Assembly: GCA_030628805.1 (NCBI GenBank)
Contig: DAOVQG010000117.1
Location: 1 to 12,847 of the forward strand
Source of the DNA: JAGMDK01 sp023128695
GTDB taxonomy: Bacteria; Planctomycetota; Phycisphaerae; UBA1845; Fen-1342
Reading direction: 5' to 3'
Length of the DNA: 12,847 nt
Shown here: piece after piece, positions 7,151-12,847 of the stretch
How the letters are laid out: the number at the start of each line of letters is the position of its first letter
Numbering within the stretch: the stretch's first letter is position 1
Notes under the pieces: generated by a model
Told to the model about the DNA's origin: nothing
What the model saw: the letters and a program-made list of their open reading frames with translations, nothing else
Databases searched by the model: none
Position numbers and translations under genes: made by a program

Positions 7151-8487
7151 ACTCGCGCTCCCGACGACCCGCGGCCGTTTTGATCCTGGTCCTATGGGCG
7201 ATCGCGATTCTGTCGCTCTTGGCGGGCGGGCTGTGTTTCGCCATCCGCCAGAACCTGGCGATCGCGAACATCGAGCGGGACCGCTTGATCGGACACTGGC
7301 TGGCGCGGGCCGGCGTCGAGCGGGCGATCGCGGAAATCATGGACGATACCGACCCCGCCGACACGCTGGACGACCGTTGGGCCGACAATCCGGACGCCCT
7401 GCAAGAAATCGAACTGACCGGCGGCACGTTCAGTGTGCCGCGCGACGGCTTCGAGGCCGTGCCGCAAGCGTGGTACGGCGCCGGCGACGAGAGCGCCAAG
7501 CTCAATCTCAACGTCGCGACGCGCGAGCAATTGATGAAACTCCGACACATGACCGACCCGATCACGGGCGCGATCATCGATTGGCGTGACCGTAACGCCG
7601 AGCCTGAGCTCGACGGCATCGAGGGCGGCTACTATGCCGGCCTGGGCCACCCCTACAACATCCGCAACGGGCCGTTCCGAACGGTGCGCGAGCTGCTCCT
7701 GGTCCGCGGCGTGACGCCGGAACTGTTCTACGGCGAGGACCTCAACGCGAACGGGACACTGGACCCGAATGAAGATGACGGCGGCGCGAGCGAACCGCCG
7801 GACAACGCCGACGGGCGGCTGGACCGCGGCTGGTATGCGTACGTGACGACTTACTCGTATGATGAAAACGTCAACGCCAACGGGCAGAAACGCATAAACG
7901 TCAACAGTGCCAGCGCATCAGAGTTTAGCTCGCGGCTATTTCTCGAACAGTGGGCCGCCGAGTCGATCGTCAAGGCCCGCCAGGAGCAGGAGTTCGAGCA
8001 CCTGGCGGACTTGCTCGACGTGCGGCGTGCCCCCAGCATCGCGCGCGGCGACGCGTCGTCGGATTACTACGCCCGCAGCGAGGATGAGGAAGACCAGCCG
8101 ATCACGACCTCGATCTTCGAGCAGCTCGTGGACGATCTGACACTCACCGACCAGAAGTTTCTCGTGGGTCGGATCAACGTCAACACGGCCCCGCTCGAAG
8201 TGCTCGAAACGCTGCCCGGCGTGGATAGCGAAACGGCCTCGGCGATTGTCCGCGAGCGCGACGCCATGGCGGGTTTTTCATCCATCGGGCAGTTGCTGCG
8301 AGTCAGCGGGATCACTAAGGACGAGTTCGCCGAGCTGGAGAGCTTCGTCACCGTGCGTGCGAAGGTATTTCGCATCCAGAGTCACGGACAGGCCGCCTCG
8401 GGTTTCGCCCAGGCCACGATCGAGTGCATTGTGGAGCGTCGGGACGATGAGCCGCGTGTGTTGTATTGGTTGGAGTCGTCGCCATGA
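7147..8487 (+). CDS. gspK: Tip pseudopilin GspK
   Basis: Large minor pseudopilin that caps the pseudopilus; 446 residues against about 320 in model systems. The leader is short and basic (NSRSRRPA) and likely cleaved Ala9|Ala10 before AVLILVLWAIAILSLLAGG. As usual for GspK there is no Glu at +5. Three 'N-x-N' helical repeats are visible: LNLNVATREQL at 119, INVNSASASEF at 250 and INVNTAPLEVLETLPGV at 343. The last belongs to a helix-hairpin-helix-like stretch to about 389. Residues 198-209 (DLNANGTLDPNE) form an EF-hand-like calcium loop with acids or Asn at 1, 3, 5, 9 and Glu at 12. It is followed by an acidic segment. The extra length lies mainly between and around these repeats. Confidence 0.92.
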   Translation: MNSRSRRPAAVLILVLWAIAILSLLAGGLCFAIRQNLAIANIERDRLIGHWLARAGVERAIAEIMDDTDPADTLDDRWADNPDALQEIELTGGTFSVPRDGFEAVPQAWYGAGDESAKLNLNVATREQLMKLRHMTDPITGAIIDWRDRNAEPELDGIEGGYYAGLGHPYNIRNGPFRTVRELLLVRGVTPELFYGEDLNANGTLDPNEDDGGASEPPDNADGRLDRGWYAYVTTYSYDENVNANGQKRINVNSASASEFSSRLFLEQWAAESIVKARQEQEFEHLADLLDVRRAPSIARGDASSDYYARSEDEEDQPITTSIFEQLVDDLTLTDQKFLVGRINVNTAPLEVLETLPGVDSETASAIVRERDAMAGFSSIGQLLRVSGITKDEFAELESFVTVRAKVFRIQSHGQAASGFAQATIECIVERRDDEPRVLYWLESSP

Positions 8488-8497
8488 CGGCAGGAAC

Positions 8498-8683
8498 TGT
8501 GTGGCACCGGCTTCCAGCCGGTGATTCGGCATTTATGTGGCACCGGCTTCTAGCCGGTGGTTCGGCCGGCAGAGGCGCCGGCCGCTACATTGTGTGGCAC
8601 CGGCTTCCAGCCGGTGATTCGGTATTTATGTGGCACCGGCTTCCAGCCGGTGGTTCGGCCGGCAGAGGCGCCGGCCGCTACAT
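8498..8683 (-). repeat. 93-bp tandem duplication containing palindromic repeats
   Basis: Units 8498-8590 and 8591-8683 are each 93 bases and differ at two positions only (8530 C versus 8623 T; 8551 T versus 8644 C). Each unit holds two element-B copies (core CACCGGCTTCCAGCCGGTG; 8498-8523, 8536-8560, 8591-8616, 8629-8653) and one GTAG-headed element on the minus strand (8563-8588, 8656-8681). Orientation is opposite to the gspE-gspF block. The 93-base length is a multiple of three, so the plus frame stays open through it, but I see no sign of a real protein. Confidence 0.92.
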
Positions 8684-8688
8684 GACTA

Positions 8689-8743
8689 CGTCCGGGACGG
8701 AGCCCGGGCGCTACATTCGTCAGGCTCGGAGGCCTGACGCTAC
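8689..8743 (-). repeat. Two further GTAG-headed REP-like hairpins
   Basis: Copies at 8689-8714 and 8718-8743 read GTAGCG then arm-loop-arm on the minus strand. The second has a different stem (CGTCAGGC / GCCTGACG, loop CTCCGA) from the first (CGCCCGGG / CCCGGACG, loop CTCCGT), with the same head and loop style. Together with the 93-bp duplication they fill the gspK-gspL gap; only 8744-8762 is non-repetitive and it shows no clear ribosome site. Confidence 0.85.
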
Positions 8744-8762
8744 ATGACGGATTGAGAAACGT

Positions 8763-10178
8763 ATGAGTGAGCCGAATGTAATGGGGATTCATCTATGCGG
8801 AGCGGTGCTCCGCCGGGCGGAGTTGCGCCGCGTGGGATCACGAGTGGAAATCGTCACGGTGGAGCAGCTTTTGCCCGAGCAGCGCACGGCAGCGCCGCCG
8901 GACGCGGTTGCCGACTCGACCGAGAACGGTGCGCCTCGCCGCATTGCGTCGCTGCCGACGTCGGAGGTGCTGAGCCGCTGCTGGAGTTTACCCGACGCCG
9001 AGGGCGGCAAATTCCGGCAGATGGTCGCGCATCGCCTGGAGGCCGACCTGCCGATCCCGATGGATCAATTGATTTGGGGCTACCGCGCCGGCGGTCGGCG
9101 ATCCTCGGCGGACGGACGACGTCAAGTCTTCGCCCAGGCCGCTCGCACCGAGCCGATCGCCAAGTACCTGGCCACGCTTTCCGCGGCGGGCTTGATGGTG
9201 GATACGCTGACCACCGAGGCCGAGGCCATCGGCGCCCTCTATCGGCACGGTCTGAAACATCGCGAGATCGACGGCCCGGAAGTGCTCGTGCTTGCCACTG
9301 CCGATGCCTGGCTGGTCGCCGTGCTCGGCGATGGGCTGGTGCAATCATTGCGACGGCTAGACGTCGATCCGGATCGAACTGAGTTGACTTGCCGCCGCTG
9401 CCAGCAGGCGATCGAAGGGCAGGTTCCGCGGCACGAGTTACGACGCGTATTGTGGTGCGCTTCAGAAGAGCAAGCGCAGGCCCGCGCCGCGCTCGCACAG
9501 CAAATGAGGGTAACAGTCGAAGCGGTCGAACCGGCCGGACGCCTCGTCAACCCCGACGGCGTGCCCCTCGACCCCGAACAGCTCGCGAATTTCGGACCGG
9601 CCATCGGCCTGGCCCTGGCGGGCGAGTTTGAAGCGGACCAGTTCATCCGCCTGGCCAGCCAGGAGCAAACCAGAGAGAAAACCCACAGTCGGCTCCTGCA
9701 ATGGATTGTCGCCCACCCCCGGCGCTGGACCGCGTCGGCGGCCGCATTGTTGGTGCTCGCCGTCGTGCTCCACATCGGTGCGCTGTCGTTGGAAACCCGC
9801 AAGATGAAGGCTTTGCTCGATGACATGGGACCGGACGGTGCTCCAATGGCGGCGTTGCATCCCAAGGTCCAGGCCATGCAACGGCTGGAGACATATCGCA
9901 TAGATGTCGAGAGCATCGTCGCTGACCTGTGCCGCCCCGTGCCCGACACGATCGTGATTTCATCGATTCAGCTTTCCCGCGATCGGCGGCTGCTTATCAA
10001 AGGCAAGTCGAAAGACCCCAAAGCGATCTTCGCCCTGGCCGACGCCCTGCGAAAAGGCGACCGTTTCACCGCCGTCAATCCCGAGGGGACCGAGCCGGAG
10101 GGGGGTTTCACGATCAGCGCCGAACTCGTCGGCGTGCAAGTATTCCCGTCCGCGGCCGGAGGTGTGCCATGGCGTTGA
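8763..10178 (+). CDS. gspL: Type II secretion protein GspL (PilM-PilN-like)
   Basis: Inner-membrane adaptor that recruits GspE to the platform; 471 residues. The cytoplasmic part, to about residue 310, fits the actin-like GspL/PilM fold: TSEVLSRCWSLPDAEGGKFRQMVAHRLEADLP is a recognisable PilM-like stretch, followed by VDTLTTEAEAIGALYRHG. One membrane helix at about 322-345 (WTASAAALLVLAVVLHIGAL) leads to a periplasmic ferredoxin-like domain resembling PilN (PDTIVISSIQLSRDRRLLIKG). The start ATG 8763 has a weak upstream site; ATG 8781 is an in-frame alternative. It overlaps gspM by 10 bases, supporting joint expression and the known L-M pairing. Identification rests on domain order and position more than on strong motifs. 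Confidence 0.82.
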   Translation: MSEPNVMGIHLCGAVLRRAELRRVGSRVEIVTVEQLLPEQRTAAPPDAVADSTENGAPRRIASLPTSEVLSRCWSLPDAEGGKFRQMVAHRLEADLPIPMDQLIWGYRAGGRRSSADGRRQVFAQAARTEPIAKYLATLSAAGLMVDTLTTEAEAIGALYRHGLKHREIDGPEVLVLATADAWLVAVLGDGLVQSLRRLDVDPDRTELTCRRCQQAIEGQVPRHELRRVLWCASEEQAQARAALAQQMRVTVEAVEPAGRLVNPDGVPLDPEQLANFGPAIGLALAGEFEADQFIRLASQEQTREKTHSRLLQWIVAHPRRWTASAAALLVLAVVLHIGALSLETRKMKALLDDMGPDGAPMAALHPKVQAMQRLETYRIDVESIVADLCRPVPDTIVISSIQLSRDRRLLIKGKSKDPKAIFALADALRKGDRFTAVNPEGTEPEGGFTISAELVGVQVFPSAAGGVPWR

Positions 10179-10795
10179 ACGCACGAGATCGTCGGGCTCT
10201 CATCCTAGGCGGCGTCGGCCTGGGATTGCTCGCGTTGTACTTCGGCCTGCTCGAACCGGCGGCCAAAGCGTACGACGATTTGGCCGCCGAGCACGAGCGG
10301 CTGGCCGGGCAGGTGGCCCGCACGCTGCACAACAATCAGAAAGCCGAATACTACGCCGAGCGACTCAAGGAGTATGAGCAAACCGCCGGCGAGCTGGTCC
10401 AGCCCAAGCCGTACGACGAGCAGATCACCACGATCGGCGAGCAGATCATGACGGCGGCTCAAAAAAGCGGCCTCCAATTGCGCAGCTCCACGCCGAGTGC
10501 CGCCGCACCGTGGGGGGACGATCCGGCGTTGGAGTTGGCGACGTTTCAGATAGACGCCGAGGTCGCCTGGCCGAACGCGATGGCGTCACGGCCGGGGTGG
10601 GAAAACGTGTTCAAGTTCATCGGCAACCTGTATCGCATCCCGGGCGTGCTCAGCGTCGAACGGCTCGACCTGACCGGCGAACTGATGAAGGGGAAGCCGA
10701 ACGATCCGAACGTGGGCGGCAAAATCTCGGTGCGGCTGACCGTCTCCGTGCTGGCGGCGGCGCCCAGTAGCGACCGGGCTCCGTCCCGGACGTAG
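10169..10795 (+). CDS. gspM: Type II secretion protein GspM (PilO-like)
   Basis: Inner-membrane partner of GspL; 208 residues. Residues 10-28 are a single membrane helix (ALILGGVGLGLLALYFGLL). They are followed by a helical coiled segment (LAAEHERLAGQVARTL, then AEYYAERLKEYEQTAGEL). A ferredoxin-like C-terminal domain ends in GGKISVRLTVSVLAAAP. GGAGGTG at 10158-10164 sets the start, inside the end of gspL. The last nine residues (SSDRAPSRT) and the stop context come from a REP-like element at 10767-10792, so the ancestral C-terminus was probably replaced or extended. Family assignment rests on size, topology and position between L and the C-like gene. Confidence 0.8.
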   Translation: MALNARDRRALILGGVGLGLLALYFGLLEPAAKAYDDLAAEHERLAGQVARTLHNNQKAEYYAERLKEYEQTAGELVQPKPYDEQITTIGEQIMTAAQKSGLQLRSSTPSAAAPWGDDPALELATFQIDAEVAWPNAMASRPGWENVFKFIGNLYRIPGVLSVERLDLTGELMKGKPNDPNVGGKISVRLTVSVLAAAPSSDRAPSRT

Positions 10796-10849
10796 ACCGC
10801 GGAGAAAACGTTTTGTTTGACGACGTCCGGGACGGAGCCCGGACGCTAC
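10767..10849. repeat. Inverted pair of GTAG-headed REP-like elements at the gspM-gspC junction
   Basis: The plus copy at 10767-10792 lies inside the gspM frame; the minus copy is at 10824-10849. They match over the whole 26 bases except one position and face each other across 31 bases that include the gspM stop. The minus copy folds with a perfect 8-bp stem (CGTCCGGG / CCCGGACG) and loop CTCCGT. The spacer contains TTTTGTTT (10811-10818), but it is too far from the first hairpin for a clear intrinsic terminator. Confidence 0.88.
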
Positions 10850-10868
10850 AGGTTCACTGGTGAGTGCT

Positions 10869-11672
10869 ATGGGCAAGATAACCTTGACAAGCGTACACAA
10901 GGAGCGGATCGCGCTGGTGATGTTCGCGCTGGCGGCGCTGCTGCTGCTGGACGGCATCTACCAGGTCGGCATGCACGTCCGTTGGCGGAGCTGGATTCCA
11001 ACTACGCTCGCGGCCGAGCCTCCCACCACGCAACCGGCTCAAACTCAGCCGGCGGAAACACAGCCCGCCGACACGCAGCCGGCAGAGACGCAATCCGCCG
11101 ACACGCAACCCGTTGACACACAGCCGGCCGACACGCAGTCGGCTGATACACAACCAGCCGACTCGCAACCGGCGGATAGTCAACCGGCCGCCGCGCCGCC
11201 GTCTGTGGCACCGCCGCCAACTGCCGAAGCACCGCCGTCTGTCGAAGCGTCGCCGACTGCTGAAGCACCGCCGCCGCCGCCGAAGCCGGTTGAGGTGTCG
11301 GCCGCGCTCAAGCGGCGCAACATCATGGCCCCGCCGCCGCCCAAACGGCATCGCATGAAACTCGCCGGCGTGCTGGGCAACGTGGCCCTCTTCACGACGA
11401 AAAAGGGCAAGACCGTCGCCATCGAAGAGGGTAAATCCCAACGCGGCCTGAAGGTGATCAGCATCGACGGCTACGACGTGAAAATCGAGTTCGGCGGCAA
11501 AACCGAAACGTTGCAGCTTTTTCCCGCCGGACCGGGCTCAGCCCAGGCGGCTCCCCCGACTTCGCCGAAGGTGACTCCCCCCGAGTCTCCTCCCTCCGGC
11601 CATGCGCCGCCCCAAACACAACCGGCGCGGATTACCGGCAATGAAATACCCAGCAGCCAACCGAAGGAATGA
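10869..11672 (+). CDS. gspC: GspC/PilP-like inner-membrane linker protein
   Basis: Probable link between the inner-membrane platform and the secretin; 267 residues. Helix 14-34 (IALVMFALAALLLLDGIYQVG) anchors it in the inner membrane. A long low-complexity linker follows, made of eleven TQPAD-type pentapeptides and then proline-alanine runs. Residues about 139-218 form the globular part (ALKRRNIMAPPPPKRHRMKL, AGVLGNVALF, TVAIEEGK, DGYDVKIEFGGKTETLQLF). This fits the homology-region fold shared by GspC and PilP. No PDZ domain is seen; a second proline-rich tail ends the protein. GGTGAG at 10859-10864 precedes ATG 10869; a GTG at 10860 is in frame but lies within that site. It sits four bases before the gspD start. 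GspC is preferred over PilP from context; homology is moderate. Confidence 0.68.
   Translation: MGKITLTSVHKERIALVMFALAALLLLDGIYQVGMHVRWRSWIPTTLAAEPPTTQPAQTQPAETQPADTQPAETQSADTQPVDTQPADTQSADTQPADSQPADSQPAAAPPSVAPPPTAEAPPSVEASPTAEAPPPPPKPVEVSAALKRRNIMAPPPPKRHRMKLAGVLGNVALFTTKKGKTVAIEEGKSQRGLKVISIDGYDVKIEFGGKTETLQLFPAGPGSAQAAPPTSPKVTPPESPPSGHAPPQTQPARITGNEIPSSQPKE
11028..11192 (+). repeat. 15-bp coding tandem repeat in the gspC linker
   Basis: Eleven units encode variants of Thr/Ser-Gln-Pro/Ser-Ala/Val-Asp/Glu/Gln/Ala. DNA units differ mostly at third codon positions, so the array is fairly old and kept at protein level. It would form an extended, acidic, flexible periplasmic spacer. Confidence 0.88.
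11664..11669 (+). promoter_or_regulatory. Ribosome binding site before ATG 11677
   Basis: AAGGAA lies seven bases before ATG 11677, inside the 3' end of gspC. It is the best-placed initiation signal for gspD; the later candidates at 12022 (GTG) and 12061 (ATG) have no properly spaced site. Confidence 0.6.
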
Positions 11673-11676
11673 ATCC

Positions 11677-12847
11677 ATGAAGAAGTATGCGTGGCAGCCA
11701 GCGAGGATAGGGGCTTTTAGATCGTCATGTTGCATGGATCATGCAGTAGTCCCAGAGGTGTTTGCTCCGGCGGCATTTGGTACGGAAGGACACGAGAATA
11801 ATCGTGTAGCAGCCCCGGAGGGGCGCCGGAATATAGCCCAGGGCGCAAGCCCTGGGTTCGCGGGCAATCTCCAATTGCGAAGCCCCGAAGGGGCGACGGA
11901 AGGGAACACAAGCGCGGTTATGATCCGTCGCCCCTCCGGGGCTCGCGGGTTTGAGCGATCCGGGCACCCAGGGCTTGCGCCCTGGGCTACAATCCGTCGT
12001 CCCTCCGGGACTGCTCGAACCGTGAAACCACCGGCAAGATGCCGGTGCCACACTTTGAGGATGCTAATCGCATTTTTGTTATTGTGCGCATATACATCGG
12101 CTCCGGCGTTTGCGCAACAAAACCAGACCGGGCCTGGTCAAAACGCGAATACCGAGGCCGCGAAAACGACCGAAGCGCAAAAGAAGGTGCCGATTTCCTT
12201 CAACAACGCCCCCATGCAGCAGATCGCCAAGTTCCTGACGGAACACCTGGGCAAGCCGGTCGTCACCAACAAGGACGTGCAGCAGATCAAGGTCAACCTG
12301 ACCAACAAGGAACCACTGCCGCTCGACGAAGCGCTCTACGCCCTGCGCACCGCCCTGCACGAAGCCGGCGTGGCGATCGAGGAACGCGAACGGACCGTGC
12401 ACCTGATCCCGATCAGCCAGATCGTCAATCGGCGGATCGAACTGGTGCCGCCCGACGTGGACCTGACCACGATCGAGCCGTCCAACCGGATCGTCCGCAA
12501 GATAATCGATGTCAAGCAATATGACGCGACCAAGCTGGTCGAGGTGCTCAAGCCGCTGATGCCGAGCTATGGGCACATCACGGCCGACGCCGGCACGGGC
12601 AAGCTCATCGTGGTCGCAACGGCCGAGGAGCTAATCACGCTCGCGCGAGTGATCGAGGAGTTGGACAAAGCCGAGGTAGCCGGCCGTGAGCTGCGGGTCT
12701 TCCCGATCAAGAATTGCGACGTATACGAAGTCGTGCCGATGCTCGAAAAGCTGATTGCCGGCTACCTGGGCGTGGAGGTCGAGGCGATAACAACCGCCGC
12801 CGGCCCCGGCGGACCGGGAGCACCTGGTGCCGCACCCAGCGGCCCCC
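11677..12847 (+). CDS. gspD: Secretin GspD (3' truncated by window), with a repeat-derived N-terminal extension
   Basis: Outer-membrane channel of the T2SS; only the N-terminal domains are in the window. The frame is open without a stop from ATG 11677 to the right edge. Recognisable protein starts at ATG 12061, with a hydrophobic signal-peptide core and likely cleavage AFA|QQ (MLIAFLLLCAYTSAPAFA). N0 begins KVPISFNNAPMQQIAKFLTE and N1 begins IVRKIIDVKQYDATKLVEVL. N2 begins LRVFPIKNCDVYEVVPMLEK and contains a Gly/Pro-rich insert at the edge. Three starts compete. ATG 11677 has the ribosome site and begins MKKYAWQPARIGAF, like the basic n-region of a signal peptide. GTG 12022 adds a basic n-region (KPPARCRCHTLR). 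ATG 12061 has no charge before the core. The 128 codons between 11677 and 12061 are largely repeats; the secretin identity is firm, the start is not. Confidence 0.85.
   Translation, partial: MKKYAWQPARIGAFRSSCCMDHAVVPEVFAPAAFGTEGHENNRVAAPEGRRNIAQGASPGFAGNLQLRSPEGATEGNTSAVMIRRPSGARGFERSGHPGLAPWATIRRPSGTARTVKPPARCRCHTLRMLIAFLLLCAYTSAPAFAQQNQTGPGQNANTEAAKTTEAQKKVPISFNNAPMQQIAKFLTEHLGKPVVTNKDVQQIKVNLTNKEPLPLDEALYALRTALHEAGVAIEERERTVHLIPISQIVNRRIELVPPDVDLTTIEPSNRIVRKIIDVKQYDATKLVEVLKPLMPSYGHITADAGTGKLIVVATAEELITLARVIEELDKAEVAGRELRVFPIKNCDVYEVVPMLEKLIAGYLGVEVEAITTAAGPGGPGAPGAAPSGP
11806..12053. repeat. Composite repeat block inside the gspD 5' region
   Basis: Contains GTAG followed by hairpin GCCCC-GGA-GGGGC (from 11806) and a hairpin CCCAGGG-CGCAAG-CCCTGGG at 11833-11857. 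A second GGGGCGACGGA element lies at 11881-11900. Inverted copies are at 11924-11943, 11966-11990 (GTAG-headed on the minus strand) and 11993-12012. An element-B variant with a different loop (CACCGGC-ATCTT-GCCGGTG on the minus strand) lies at 12027-12053. The block is symmetric: plus copies on the left, minus copies on the right. The preceding 11721-11805 is not clearly coding and may be repeat flank. Confidence 0.85.

Noticed and set aside
8498..8653. Sigma-54 promoter resemblance of TGGCACCGGCTTCCA
   Set aside because: The -12 GC is missing at the required spacing and the match belongs to a repeated palindrome present many times.
8466..8747. Possible small plus-strand gene between gspK and gspL
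   Set aside because: The predicted product is only translated palindromes (WHRLPAG repeats), and its first part overlaps gspK.
11725..12053. Minus-strand reading frames of about 100 codons over the gspD 5' region
   Set aside because: They read the repeat block; the repeats are stop-poor in several frames and no ribosome site or homology is seen.

Overview
The window carries a nearly complete type II secretion system (T2SS) gene cluster, all on the + strand, in the order gspE-F-G-H-I-J-K-L-M-C-D. It follows the 3' end of an unrelated membrane-protein gene at the left edge. DNA is GC-rich. Ala is the residue before the prepilin cleavage site in four of five pseudopilins, gene 1 ends in a jelly-roll-like module, and most gene junctions are packed with short palindromic repeats. 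Together these suggest a member of the Planctomycetota or a relative. This is an inference; no rRNA or marker gene is present to test it.

Layout. 1-1131: C-terminal part of a probable membrane glycosyltransferase-like protein. 1249-2967: gspE, the cytoplasmic ATPase. 2968-3324: a repeat-only block. 3352-4575: gspF, the inner-membrane platform. 4663-7150: gspG (major pseudopilin), gspH, gspI and gspJ. 7147-8487: gspK, the tip pseudopilin. 8488-8762: a second repeat-only block. 8763-10795: gspL and gspM, overlapping. 10869-11672: a GspC/PilP-like linker protein. 11677 to the right edge: gspD, the outer-membrane secretin, cut off by the window. No prepilin peptidase (gspO) or gspN is seen.

How the genes work together: GspE hydrolyses ATP and docks on GspL. 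GspF, L and M form the inner-membrane platform that assembles GspG, with H-I-J-K at the tip, into a short pseudopilus. GspC links the platform to the GspD channel. The gene set is coherent and all core motifs of GspE are intact, so the system looks functional. Cargo is not evident from the window.

The striking part is the repeat load. At least four kinds of short hairpin-forming elements occupy the E/F, G/H, H/I, K/L, M/C and C/D junctions, while the tightly overlapping I/J, J/K and L/M junctions are free of them. One kind starts with GTAG followed by an arm-loop-arm hairpin whose arm sequence changes while the architecture is kept. This is the signature of REP elements moved by RAYT transposases. 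Several copies lie inside reading frames: they encode most of the leader of GspH, much of the leader of GspI, the last nine residues of GspM, and a long stop-free stretch between the apparent gspD start codon and its signal-peptide core.
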